From the NCBI RefSeq assembly GCF_004210375.1, contig NC_134830.1:50706667-50770666 (forward strand): a stretch of 64,000 nt of DNA. Direction: 5' to 3'. Below are positions 13,418 to 25,076 of this stretch, in pieces. The position numbers and the translations under genes are program-made. The stretch's first letter is position 1. Every line of letters begins with the position of its first letter. The notes under the pieces are model-generated. The model was not told the DNA's origin. It saw only the letters and a list, made by a program, of their open reading frames with translations, and made no database searches. This DNA is from Tachypleus tridentatus (lineage: Eukaryota; Arthropoda; Merostomata; Xiphosura; Limulidae).

Positions 13418-14580
13418 AAATATATACTCTTCAAAACAAGAAACGCAAAAGGGATATTTTTGTTATTTTAAAGAGAAATATATGTAATAACGTTACAAGC
13501 TCAGAGTATGTGATGTTACACGTGTTAAGGCACTGATTGTCAGACCAAAATGACAATAAAAGTTGTGCACTTTGAAAACGGAGGAAAACATCGGATTTTT
13601 CACCAAAACGCATGTGTCTCCAATAACTTTGTTTGAGAGATCTGCATGTTCTGCAAGTGCAACATGTGCAAAATCTCTATAAAAGTGACGGGTTCTCGGT
13701 TTCCATAGCTCAGTGTTAAGCCATCGACATGCAATACAGTTACGCCAAGACTGACTGAAGCACAACGCAACAACGCCAGTGGTCGCTTGGAAGCAGGCGA
13801 ATCTCGATCAGATGTTGCCAGAGCTGTGAATGTCCACCCAAGCATCATCACAAGGCTATGGAATCGTCACCAACAATATGGATCAAATCGTGACCGTCCA
13901 CGATCTGGCAGACCTCGTGTGACCACGCCCGCACAAGATCGCAACAACCGGTTACATCACCTTCGGGACAGGACCACCACTGCGACGTCTACTGCCTCAA
14001 CCATACCAGGGCTGCGTAGGATTTCCCATCAGACCGTACGCAACCGTCTACGAGATTCTTAGGCCCCATGTGCAACCCATCATGGTGAACGTCAACGACG
14101 TTTTTCAACATGACAATGCCCGTCCTCACACAGCCCGACTCACCACTATCATCTTGAGACACCACAAGATCAACGTTTTTCCCTGGCCCTCCAGATCACC
14201 AGATTTAAACCCCATCGAACATCTTTGGGACGAGTTGGACCGACGAATGCGACGGCGACAACCTCAACCGCAGACTCTACCTCAGCTTGCAGCAGCTTTG
14301 CAGGCTGAGTGGACAGCCATTCCACAGGATGTGATTCGTCATCTCATCGCTTCCATGGGCAGGAGATGCCAAGCAGTTATTGATGTTTACGGGGGGCATA
14401 CTCGTTATTGACGTTAAACTTCACCTAGTGAGCGTGGACTTCCCCTTTGCAGACTTTAGATGTTCAGCAGTGAATGTGCAAAGTTTCACACATGTCATAC
14501 AGAACTACCCGGAATAAACTTGTTAACAATTTGTCTCATATTTTGCCTTTTGCGTTTCTTTTTTTGAAGAGTATATATTT
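13418..14580 (+). mobile_element. Tc1-like transposon, internally deleted
   Basis: The ends are inverted repeats: ATATATACTCTTCAAAACAA then GAAACGCAAAAGG on the left, and CCTTTTGCGTTTC then TTTTTTTGAAGAGTATATAT on the right. The flanking TA-rich sequence hides the exact TA target duplication, so the outer limits are uncertain by a few bases. The interior holds two pieces of a Tc1-family transposase but lacks the middle of the catalytic domain, so this is a nonautonomous deletion derivative of about 1.16 kb. Confidence 0.9.
13756..14411 (+). pseudogene. Tc1-like transposase remnant, central DDE region deleted
   Basis: The N-terminal part (codons from about 13756, open to 14062) reads LTEAQRNNASGRLEAGESRS, then an HTH region with VNVHPSIITRLWNRHQQYGS and the GRPR linker (RPRSGRPRVTT), typical of the paired-like DNA-binding domain of Tc1 transposases. 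The C-terminal part (14070-14411, open) has QHDNARPHTA with the second catalytic Asp and [17 protein letters not shown] with the final Glu, and ends GGHTRY. The first catalytic Asp (usually in a TDESRF motif) and surrounding sequence are missing between about 14050 and 14070. From the usual ~340-residue length, some 100-130 codons are gone. The junction also changes frame. No active enzyme can be made from this copy. Confidence 0.88.
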
Positions 14581-15294
14581 GTTTATATAACATGAAATAC
14601 CCAGTGTAGTAAATGTGAGAAAATATTATGTTTTATATCAGTAATCTCAACGTATAACTGACAAACTAATATTCCCAACTTTTACAATGTCTTTCGTACA
14701 ATCTCTTTCATTAAAATTTAATCAAATTTTACTTCTTATTTTTAACCACCTTTCCCAATAACACTTCATGTTGTATTGTGGGAGCTTTCTTTTCACTCTA
14801 ACGTCGTCGATTTAGTTATAGAAATAATAAACAGGTCTCGTAAACAAACCTATTTTACATTATGTTACACCTTATAAAGCAGACTCAAAAATTCAAAACT
14901 TAATATTTCTCTCTCCTTAACTTTAAATCCTGGGAAACCTTATCTATTACATTGTTCCTCAGAAATATATTAAGTATGATACACAATGTTAAAAACATGC
15001 ACTCTATGAAGTTAGAAGTCTATAAACTGACAAAGAGGGCGATCACTGTAGAGTAGAAAGAGTTTTTTTTTAAGATATGAATATCGGTGGAATGTATTAC
15101 AATTAAATCTAATTTCAATCTTCGGCTAAAACTCTTTTATTTCTATTTTTAAATAAGTTCAACAGTACTTGTAGACGTAGTGTTTACATTTATAGGTTAT
15201 CTCAGATTTAAAATGCTTTTGAGGTTGCCTGAATTTATACTAACGGTTGGTACACAAACCCTTATTTATCAGAAATATTCGATACACTATCGTA
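14581..15294. other. unique AT-rich spacer between two transposons
   Basis: About 0.7 kb with no long open frame, RNA gene or recognisable repeat. Confidence 0.4.
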
Positions 15295-16916
15295 CAGTCA
15301 CGTGAAAAAGTTAGGACACCCTATGAAAGCCTGTGTATTTTTGTAACATTTTTGGATATATAGATATTTAGTCTCAATTTTAACAATACTGAGAGATTAT
15401 AGGAATATAACTAAACAATTAAAACTGAAGAAAAGACTTTTTAAGATCTTCTGTAAATGTAATTCTACAAAAATGCATATTATAACTGAGGAAAAAGTTA
15501 GGACATCCCCACATTTATTCCCACTTAAAATGGCTCAACTCACACACAGGTGTATCACACCAGGTGCACATGATTAGAAGATCGTTACTCAGAACTTTGA
15601 ATGAGGCTTGCCCTATTTAAACCTCAGACATTTTGTTTGGTGTGCTACTGACTGTTGAAGTGAGAGTGAGCACCATGGTGATAGCAAAAGAACTGTCTGA
15701 GGCCTTCAGAAAGAAAATTGTAGCAGCTTATGAGTCTGGTAAGGGATTTACAAATATCCCAAAAGATGTTGAAATCAGCCATTCCACTGTTCGGAAAATA
15801 GTTAACAAGTGGAGGGCTTTCAAAACAACTGTCAACATGCCCAGGTCTGGTTGTCCAAGCAAGTTCACCCCGAGAGCAGACGGCAAGATGCTACAAGAGG
15901 TCTCCAAACACCCTAACATGTCATCACGGGACCTACAGCATACTGTGGCTACTGTTGACGTGAAAGTGCATGCCTCTACAATCAGAAAGAGACTGCACAA
16001 GTTTAACTTGCATGGGAGGTGTGCAAAGAGGAAACCTTTGCTCTCTAAGAGAAACATCAAGGCCAGACTGAAGTTTGCCAGAGAGAATGTAGACAAAGGC
16101 CAGGACTTCTGGAATAATGTTCTTTGGACAGATGAGTCCAAAATTTAATTACTTGGACACCAGAACAGAGGACATATTTGGCGTAAACCAAATACAGCAT
16201 TCAAGGAAAAGAACCTCATACCAACTGTGAAGCATGGTGGTGGAAGTGGTATGGTTTGGGGCTGCTTTGCCGCAACAGGACCTGGAGGGCTCACAATCAT
16301 AGAATCCATCATGAATTCTACTGCGTATCAAAGGGTGCTTGAGGATCATGTGAGACCATCTGTATGAAAATTAAAACTGAAGCGGAACTGGACCCTGCAA
16401 CACGACAGTGACCCAACACATACCAGTAAATCCACAAAGGACTGGCTGAAAACTATGAAATGGAGAGTCCTGGAATGGTCGAGTCAAAGCCCAGATCTTA
16501 ATCCCATTGAGATGCTGTAGGGTAACTTGAAACGGAATGTACATGCAAGAAACCCCTCAAACATCTCAAAGCTGAAAGAATTCTGCATTGAGGAGTGGGG
16601 CAAACTTTCTTCAGACCGATGTCAGAGACTGGTAGATGGCTACAAGAAGCGTCTCACTGCAGTTATTTCAGCCAAAGGGGGTAACACTAGCTATTAGGGT
16701 TAGGGTGTCCTAACTTTTTCCTCTGTTAGAATATTCATTTTTGTAGAATTACATTTACAGAAGATCTTGAAAAGTCTTTTCTTCAGTTTTAATTGTTTAG
16801 TTATATTCCTATAATCTCTCAGCATTGTTGAAATTGAGATTAAATATCTATATTTCCTAAAATGTTACACAAATACACAGGCTTTCATAGGGTGTCCTAA
16901 CTTTTTCACATGACTG
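15295..16916 (+). mobile_element. full-length Tc1-like transposon with long IR/DR ends
   Basis: About 1.62 kb. Each terminal inverted repeat is about 215 bp (15295-15509 and 16703-16916). Within each, a transposase-binding-like direct repeat appears at both the outer and the inner edge: GAAAAAGTTAGGACACCC on the outside and GGAAAAAGTTAGGACA on the inside, and their complements on the right. This IR/DR layout is known from Tc1-family elements of the Sleeping Beauty type. A TA dinucleotide precedes the left end (15293-15294). The right flank reads TG, so one side of the target duplication appears mutated. The arms remain highly similar, so the insertion is not ancient. Confidence 0.93.
15675..16697 (+). 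pseudogene. Tc1-family DD34E transposase with three stop codons
   Basis: From the ATG at 15675 one frame runs 341 codons to TAG at 16695-16697 with no frameshift, the normal size for a Tc1 transposase. Visible parts are the HTH domain (EAFRKKIVAAYESGKGFTNI, then HSTVRKIVNKWR), the linker (NMPRSGCPSKFTPRA), the second HTH (TIRKRLHKFNLHGRCAKRKP), the first Asp in LWTDESK, the GGG-rich segment KHGGGSGMVWGCFA, the second Asp in [13 protein letters not shown], and the final Glu in [10 protein letters not shown]. In-frame stops lie at 16146-16148 (just after the first Asp), 16365-16367, and 16518-16520, where a Trp codon is expected after PIEML. The original reading frame is clear, but this copy is dead. 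Confidence 0.93.
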
Positions 16917-16999
16917 TGTGCCTAGTTTATGTAATGTATTTTAAAGTAGATAAAAGAGAATAAAAAAATCAGCTCTACATGTTTATTGGAACTATTTAC

Positions 17000-17051
17000 T
17001 TTGTTTTCGGGCATTTCGCACAACACTACAACAGGGATATCTAGGCTAGCC
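17000..17051 (-). mobile_element. SINE-A tail fragment, antisense
   Basis: Matches the 3' end of SINE-A on the - strand (TTTGTTTTCGGGCATTTCGC, then AGGGATATCTAGGCTAGCC). It lies only a few bases left of a + strand SINE-A copy, outside that copy's target duplication, so it was present first. Confidence 0.6.
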
Positions 17052-17064
17052 TTCCCTCCTTTAA

Positions 17065-17271
17065 CGCACCAAACATGCTCGCCCTCTCAGCCGTGGGGGC
17101 GTTATAATGTGACGGTCAATCCCACTGTTCGTTGGTAAAAGAGTAGCCCAAAAGTTGGCGGTGGGTGGTGATGACTAGTTGTCTTCCCTCTAGTCCTACA
17201 CTGCTAAATTAGGGATGGCTCGCGCAGATAGCCCTCGAGTAGCTTTGCGCGAAATTCAAAAAACAAACAAA
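17065..17271 (+). mobile_element. 5'-truncated SINE-A with target duplication
   Basis: Begins inside the element at CGCACCAAACATGCTCGCCC, lacking the Pol III promoter head, and runs to the normal tail. An 11-bp direct repeat CCCTCCTTTAA flanks it exactly (17054-17064 and 17272-17282). A 5' truncation inside perfect duplications is the signature of target-primed reverse transcription that stopped early. Confidence 0.9.
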
Positions 17272-17282
17272 CCCTCCTTTAA

Positions 17283-17646
17283 AGTCTGACAGTGAACATC
17301 ACACACCGCCAATGTTTTAGTTACTTTTTGCCGAAGAATGGAAGGAGTAGACGCCACTGTATGACGCTCTCACAGCTGAAAGGTGAGCATCTTCGGTGAC
17401 GTAATTCGATCCCGTGTTAGTAAAAATTATATCGGAGTTTGGTAGGTGGGACGTATACTTTTTTTTTTAAGAGAGGAAATAAAAAGGAACCAAAACTGTC
17501 AATTTTAAACCAAATATAGCTTAGTTTAATGATTATTGGTCTGAGAAGAAGGAAGTTACTGTTTACATAAAGAAAAAATATTAATATATAAAGGAATATA
17601 TTATTTTTGCAAAGTCCAGTGGGAAGAAACTTTTTACAGTTCTAGT
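17283..17646. other. unique spacer
   Basis: No coding sequence or repeat recognised before the 33-bp array. Confidence 0.4.
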
Positions 17647-19188
17647 TTAGTACCTGAACCTAGTCACTACAAATATGCATTAGTACCAGAACCTAGTCAT
17701 TACAAGGATGGATCAGTACCTGAACCTAGTCACTACAGATATGGATTAGTACCACAACCCATTCAATGAAAGGATGTATCAGTATCTTATCTGAATGAAC
17801 CTAGTTAATACAAAGATGGATCAGTACCAGAACCTAGTCACTACACATATGGATTAGTACCAGAACCTAGTCACTACACATATGGATTAGTACCAAAACC
17901 TAGTCACTAAAAGTATAGATCAGTATCTTACCTGAAACTAGTCAATACAAAGATGGATCAGTATATGAACCTAGTCACTACAAGAATGGATCCGTATCTT
18001 AACCTAGTTCCAAAAAAGGATGGATCAGTACCGCATCCTTGTTACTACAAGAATAGATCAGTACCAGAACCTAAACATTATATGAATAAATCAGTACCAG
18101 AACCTAGTCACTACAAGGATGGATAAGTATCAGAACCTAGTCACTAAAAGGATGGATTAGTACCTGAACCTAGTCCATACAAAGATGGATCAGTACTTTA
18201 ACCTAGTTACTACATGGATGGACCAGTACGTGAACCAAGTCACTGCAAAGATGGGTCAGTACTGGAACCTAGTCACTACAAAGATGGATCAGTACCAGAA
18301 CCTAGTCAGTACAGATATGGATTAGTACCAGAACCTAGCCACTAAAAGGATGGATCAGTACCTTACCTGAACCGAGGCAATACAAAGATAGATCAGTTCA
18401 TGAACCTAGTCAGTAAAACATATATAAGTACGGCATCCTAGTCACAACAAGAATAGATTAGTACCAGAACCTATCCAATATAAAGATGGACCAGTACTGA
18501 AGCCTAGTCACTACAAGGATGAATCACTACCAGAATCTAGTCAATACAAAGATGGATCATTACCTGAACCTAGTCACTACAAAGATAGATCAGTATCAGA
18601 TCCTAGTCAGAACGAAATTGGATTAGTACCAGAACCTAGCCAATACAAAGATGGATCAGTACTGAAATCTAGTCACTACAAGGATGAATCGCTACCAGAA
18701 TCTAGTCAATACAAAGATGGATCATTAACTGAACCTAGACACTACAAAGATAGATCAGTATCGTATTCTAGTCACTACAAGGATGGGTCAGTACCAGAAC
18801 CTATTTACTACAAGGATGGACCAGTACCAGAACCTAGACACTACATGAATGAATCAGTGCCAGAACCTAGTCACTAAAAGAATGGATCACTATCAGAACC
18901 TATACACTATAATGATGGATCAGTACGGAATTATAGTTACTGAAAGAATGGATCAGTACCAGAACTTATTCACTACAATGATGGATTAGCACCAGTTTCT
19001 AGTTACTGAAAGAATGGATCAGTATCAGAACCTAGTTACTACAGCGATTGATCAGCATCAGAACCTATTCACTACAATGATGGATCAGTACCAGATTCTA
19101 ATTACTAAAAGAATGAACCACTACCAGAACCTAATCACTACAACGATGGATCAGTTTCAGAACCTAGTCACTATAAGAATGGATCGAA
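17647..19188. repeat. satellite D, 33-bp tandem array
   Basis: The unit is GGATCAGTACCAGAACCTAG followed by TCACTACAAAGAT, 33 bp, about 47 diverged copies. The length is a multiple of three, so short frames open across it (for example 19014-19229 on +), but most copies contain stops. I regard it as noncoding. Confidence 0.92.
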
Positions 19189-19758
19189 CCTCGGATTGTG
19201 GCAATGCAAATACATATATTTATCGCTGATCTCGTTTTATCTGTCAGTCGTTCACACTGGGTTTCATAAGAGGTACAAACATAAATTACTTAATGTGGTA
19301 CGGTGTGTGAAACTCACCAGAAATGACCGATATAGGAACAAACTGGTAAGTTGAAAATTATACATCTTGATATCATACAGTGTGTGGAACTCGCCAAAAT
19401 AACCAGTATATAAAACAACTTGATCTCACGTTGTCTGGCTGACATTTGTTTCTGTATTATTATGTTAATACATATATATAGACAGGTTGCTCCAGATGTG
19501 ATCACGTCCACTTGCCTATCACACAGGACCAGATAGATACCTCATTCGTTATCAGCCATGTAACGTCAGCTCTTGAGATATTGTGAAAAATGTACTTTGA
19601 CATGCACGTCCACCTGCTTCAACTGAAACAGTTGGTATGCATTTAACTTGAGATAAATTAATGTAGAAATAGAAAAGCGCATTTTTAATATATGTGGCAA
19701 TATATACTAACAAATAAAGTAGTTCGACAAACGTCAAAATTATGATATCAAATAATTC
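19189..19758. other. mostly unique sequence with a weak local duplication
   Basis: Segments near 19294-19340 and 19369-19420 resemble each other (GTGTGAAACTCACCAGAAATG against GTGTGGAACTCGCCAAAATA), a two-copy diverged duplication of about 75 bp. Otherwise nothing recognised. Confidence 0.4.
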
Positions 19759-19870
19759 AGTGTTTTTCTAAAAGCAAATCCACATCGGACTATCTGCTGT
19801 GTCCACCGAGGGGAATCGAGTCCCTAACTTAAGCGTTATAATTTCGAAGACTTCCGCTGTCTCATTGGGA
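19759..19870 (-). mobile_element. SINE-B, diverged
   Basis: On + it reads AAAGCAAATCCACATCGGAC, then TCCACCGAGGGGAATCGAGT, the complement of the SINE-B tail, core and B box. The A-box end near 19865 is degraded (TCTCATTGGGA). Confidence 0.72.
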
Positions 19871-20489
19871 ACAAATAATACAGAAACACCAACTGATACT
19901 TCTTGTAAAACTATCCCTGAACTATAGCACAGACGAGATCTGAGGAGCAGACCACTCATGATTTATGACTATATGTCAGCTTGTCACATTTAACAATATG
20001 CCAGTAGACAGTGACAAAACGCTTGTTTAGATAGCTCGTTCGTCGCCGTCACATATTTGTTGCAAACATTTGGTATGACGTCATTTCAAGTCTCAGTCAA
20101 CAAAGTTACAAGAAAATACGTTTCAATCCAGTTCTCGTACATCGTTAAACTACGAGATATTTCATCGAACCTAGCAGTGCTTAAGGTCCCATAAATAATT
20201 TATAACATATCCGAAGGTTCTTATACCGTCGTGAAGAAGAATGCTAGGTGCTGTTTTAACAACAAACACAGAGAACCGATAAAACAAAACAGTCACATCC
20301 AAAGAGTCCTGAATAAACTGAAACATATTAACATCGGCTGTAGTTATAAAAACGTTTAACTACGCCTAAGGAAGTGTACAGAAATGTGGGACGGTACGTT
20401 ACGGTTAATATTTAACCTAAAGGAGACGAAGAACTTGTTTTAGTTATTCATGTTAGAGTTCAAGGTACACCTTAAATATACACCATTAT
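19871..20489. other. unique sequence
   Basis: No gene, exon or repeat recognised on either strand. Confidence 0.4.
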
Positions 20490-21060
20490 TACTTATAACA
20501 TGTCATAACTCTGAAAATATATTCAACATACCACATCTGTGAAAATATATAAATATAATTTGCCATATCTCTATCGATATATAAATATAACATGTGATAT
20601 CTCTATCGATATATATATATAATGCCATAAATGTTAACATATATAAATAACGTACCATATTTATTTGTTTGTTTGTTTTTAAGTTCACGCAAAGCTATAC
20701 GAGGGCTATCTGCACTTGCCTTCCCTCTAGTCTTACACTGCTAAATTAGGGACGGCTAGCGCAGATAACCCTCATATAGCTTTGCGCGAAATTAAGAACA
20801 AACAAATAAGGGCAACGCTTACCAACGAATAGTCACATCACATAATAACGACCCCACAGCTGAAAGGGCGAGCATGTTTGGTGTGACGGGGATTCGAGCC
20901 CGCGACCCTCAGATTACGAGTCGAGAGCCTTAACCACCTGGCCATGCCGGGCCCCGTACCATATCTCCAAGTATATGTATGTGTCATAACTATGAATATA
21001 TATATATAATACGCCATATCAGTAAATATCAACAACATGACATAACTGTGCATAAACATA
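20490..21060. repeat. AT-rich ~40-bp minisatellite, interrupted by a SINE
   Basis: Irregular units resembling GCCATATCTCTATCGATATA followed by TAAATATAAC occur on both sides of the SINE-A at 20661-20954. Spacing and sequence vary, and it grades into CA and TA microsatellite at 21059-21087. Confidence 0.7.
20661..20954 (-). mobile_element. SINE-A with an internal inverted segment
   Basis: The element is on the - strand, flanked by CGTACCATAT at 20651-20660 and 20955-20964. From 20661 to about 20717 it is the normal antisense tail. From about 20718 to 20806 the same tail region appears again in sense orientation, ending GCGCGAAATTAAGAACAAAC. From about 20808 the antisense body and tRNA-like head resume (GGATTCGAGCCCGCGACCCT). 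The body segment normally present between has been lost. Confidence 0.88.
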
Positions 21061-21114
21061 CACACACACAGATATATATATATATACAAGATAAATAAAA
21101 AATTGGAATTTAAA

Positions 21115-21257
21115 AAGGCTGGCGATACTGTAAACATTATTTATTCATTCTACAGATTTCTACTTTGGCTACATACTGTTATCTAGGATTACATTTGGTG
21201 GAGCCAAACTAGGGATTTGTAGATTGAATAAATAATGTCTATAGTATAGCCAGCCTT
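21115..21257. mobile_element. 143-bp foldback element
   Basis: The left arm (21115-21159) starts AAGGCTGGCGATACTGTAAA and continues CATTATTTATTCATTCTACA. The right arm (21211-21257) is its near-perfect complement, ending AGTATAGCCAGCCTT. The arms are about 45 bp around a loop of about 50 bp. It could be a tiny MITE or the boundary palindrome of the adjacent satellite. No clear target duplication. Confidence 0.75.
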
Positions 21258-21310
21258 GTAACTTATATTTTTACAATCTCTATTCACAGGTTTCTAAATC
21301 CCCCTTCTTT

Positions 21311-24300
21311 TCTAATTTACCTTACACATTGAATATTGAATCTAGGTTAACTCTACAGTTTATGGTGTTTCTTTATCAATATTTTATTTCCTAACTTATC
21401 TTACACATTGAATATTGAATCTAGGTTAACTCTACAGTTTATGGTGTTTCTTTATCAATATTTTATTTCCTAACTTATCTTACACATTGAATATTGAATC
21501 TAGGTTAACTCTACAGTTTATGGTGTTTCTTTATCAATATTTTATTTCCTAACTTATCTTACACATTGAATATTGAATCTAGGTTAACTCTACAGTTTAT
21601 GGTGTTTCTTTATCAATATTTTATTTCCTAACTTATCTTACACATTGAATATTGAATCTAGGTTAACTCTACAGTTGATGGTGTTTCTTTATCAATATTT
21701 TATTTCCTAACTTATCTTACACATTGAATATTGAATCTAGGTTAACTCTACAGTTTATGGTGTTTCTTTATCAATATTTTACTTCCTAACTTATCTTACA
21801 CATTGAATATTGAATCTAGGTTAACTCTACAGTTTATGGTGTTTCTTTATCAATATTTTATTTCCTAACTTATCTTACACATTGAATATTGAATCTAGGT
21901 TAACTCTACAGTTTATGGTGTTTCTTTATCAATATTTTATTTCCTAACTTATCTTACATACTGAATATTGAATCTAGGTTAACTCTACAGTTTATGGTGT
22001 TTCTTTATCAATATTTTATTTCCTAACTTATCTTACATACTGAATGTTGAATCTAGGTTAACTCTACAGTTTATGGTGTTTCTTTATCAATATTTTATTT
22101 CCTAACTTATCTTACACATTGAATATTGAATCTAGGTTAACTCTACAGTTTATGGTGTTTCTTTATCAATATTTTATTTCCTAACTTATCTTACATACTG
22201 AATGTTGAATCTAGGTTAACTCTACAGTTTATGGTGTTTCTTTATCAATATTTTATTTCCTAACTTATCTTACACATTGAATATTGAATCTAGGTTAACT
22301 CTACAGTTTATGGTGTTTCTTTATCAATATTTTATTTCCTAACTTATCTTACATACTGAATATTGAATCTAGGTTAACTCTACAGTTTATGGTGTTTCTT
22401 TATCAATATTTTATTTCCTAACTTATCTTACATACTGAATGTTGAATCTAGGTTAACTCTACAGTTTATGGTGTTTCTTTATCAATATTTTATTTCCTAA
22501 CTTATCTTACACATTGAATATTGAATCTAGGTTAACTCTACAGTTTATGGTGTTTCTTTATCAATATTTTATTTCCTAACTTATCTTACATACTGAATGT
22601 TGAATCTAGGTTAACTCTACAGTTTATGGTGTTTCTTTATCAATATTTTATTTCCTAACTTATCTTTACATTGAATATTGAATCTAGGTTAACTCTACAG
22701 TTTATGGTGTTTCTTTATCAATATTTTATTTCCTAACTTATCTTACATACTGAATGTTGAATCTAGGTTAACTCTACAGTTTATGGTGTTTCTTTATCAA
22801 TATTTTATTTCCTAACTTATCTTACACATTGAATATTGAATCTAGGTTAACTCTACAGTTTATGGTGTTTCTTTATCAATATTTTATTTCCTAACTTATC
22901 TTACATACTGAATGTTGAATCTAGGTTAACTCTACAGTTTATGGTGTTTCTTTATCAATATTTTATTTCCTAACTTACCTTACATACTGAATATTGAATC
23001 TAGGTTAACTCTACAGTTTATGGTGTTTCTTTATCAATATTTTATTTCCTAACTTATCTTACACATTGAATATTGAATCTAGGTTAACTCTACAGTTTAT
23101 GGTGTTTCTTTATCAATATTTTATTTCCTAACTTATCTTACATACTGAATGTTGAATCTAGGTTAACTCTACAGTTTATGGTGTTTCTTTATCAATATTT
23201 TATTTCCTAACTTACCTTACATACTGAATGTTGAATCTAGGTTAACTCTACAGTTTATGGTGTTTCTTTATCAATATTTTATTTCCTAACTTATCTTACA
23301 CACTGAATATTGAATCTAGGTTAACTCTACAGTTTATGGTGTTTCTTTATCAATATTTTATTTCCTAACTTATCTTACATACTGAATATTGAATCTAGGT
23401 TAACTCTACAGTTTATGGTGTTTCTTTATCAATATTTTATTTCCTAACTTATCTTACATACTGAATATTGAATCTAGGTTAACTCTACAGTTTATGGTGT
23501 TTCTTTATCAATATTTTATTTCTAACTTATCTTACATACTGAATGTTGAATCTAGGTTAACTCTACAGTTTATGGTGTTTCTTTATCAATATTTTATTTC
23601 CTAACTTATCTTACACATTGAATATTGAATCTAGGTTAACTCTACAGTTTATGGTGTTTCTTTATCAATATTTTATTTCCTAACTTATCTTACATACTGA
23701 ATGTTGAATCTAGGTTAACTCTACAGTTTATGGTGTTTCTTTATCAATATTTTATTTCCTAACTTATCTTACACACTGAATATTGAATCTAGGTTAACTC
23801 TACAGTTTATGGTGTTTCTTTATCAATATTTTATTTCCTAACTTATCTTACATACTGAATGTTGAATCTAGGTTAACTCTACAGTTTATGGTGTTTCTTT
23901 ATCAATATTTTATTTCCTAACTTACCTTACATACTGAATATTGAATCTAGGTTAACTCTACAGTTTATGGTGTTTCTTTATCAATATTTTATTTCCTAAC
24001 TTATCTTACACATTGAATATTGAATCTAGGTTAACTCTACAGTTTATGGTGTTTCTTTATCAATATTTTATTTCCTAACTTACCTTACATACTGAATGTT
24101 GAATCTAGGTTAACTCTACAGTTGATGGTGTTTCTTTATCAATATTTTATTTCCTAACTTATCTTACACATTGAATATTGAATCTAGGTTAACTCTACAG
24201 TTTATGGTGTTTCTTTATCAATATTTTATTTCCTAACTTATCTTACATACTGAATGTTGAATCTAGGTTAACTCTACAGTTTATGGTGTTTCTTTATCAA

Positions 24301-25076
24301 TATTTTATTTCCTAACTTACCTTACATACTGAATGTTGAATCTAGGTTAACTCTACAGTTTATGGTGTTTTTTATCAATATTTTATTTCCTAACTTACCT
24401 TACATACTGAATGTTGAATCCATGTCAGCTCTATAGTTTGTGGGTGTTTTTTATCAATATTTTATTTCCTAACTTACCTTACATACTGAATATTGAATCT
24501 AGGTTAACTCTATAGTTTGTGGTGTTTTTTATCAATGTTTTATTTCCTAACTTACCTTACATACTGAATGTTGAATCCATGTCAGCTCTATAGTTTGTGG
24601 GTGTTTTTTATCAATATTTTATTTCCTAACTTACCTTACATACTGAATATTGAATCTAGGTTAACTCTACAGTTTATGGTGTTTTTTATCAATATTTTAT
24701 TTCCTAACTTACCTTACATACTGAATGTTGAATCCATGTCAGCTCTATAGTTTGTGGGTGTTTTTTATCAATATTTTATTTCCTAACTTACCTTACATAC
24801 TGAATATTGAATCTAGGTTAACTCTACAGTTTATGGTGTTTTTTATCAATGTTTTATTTCCTAACTTACCTTACATACTGAATGTTGAATCCATGTCAGC
24901 TCTATAGTTTGTGGTGTTTTTTATCAATATTTTATTTCCTAACTTACCTTACATACTGAATATTGAATCTAGGTTAACTCTACAGTTTATGGTGTTTTTT
25001 ATCAATGTTTTATTTCCTAACTTACCTTACATACTGAATGTTGAATCCATGTCAGCTCTATAGTTTGTGGTGTTTT
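21311..25076. repeat. satellite E, 79-bp array with dimeric order
   Basis: The unit is 79 bp: AATCTAGGTTAACTCTACAG, TTTATGGTGTTTCTTTATCA, ATATTTTATTTCCTAACTTA, TCTTACACATTGAATATTG. About 47 copies, most almost identical. Two subtypes, ACACATTGAATATTG and ACATACTGAATGTTG, often alternate, giving a higher-order repeat of about 158 bp. From about 24360 to the end a distinct variant (CCATGTCAGCTCTATAGTTT, with a shorter T run) alternates with the standard type in 157-bp dimers. Open frames at 24568-24907 are products of this periodicity. Confidence 0.96.

Noticed and set aside
16690-16710. Telomere-like TTAGGGTTAGGG
   Set aside because: It occurs once, inside the right arm of the Tc1 element, and is not part of a telomeric array.
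1771-19188. CRISPR-like arrays
   Set aside because: The units are contiguous satellites without unique spacers, and the DNA is from an animal with introns and SINEs.
24568-24907. Two identical 60-codon frames as tandem small genes
   Set aside because: They are 157 bp apart and lie wholly in the 79-bp satellite; they repeat because the satellite does.
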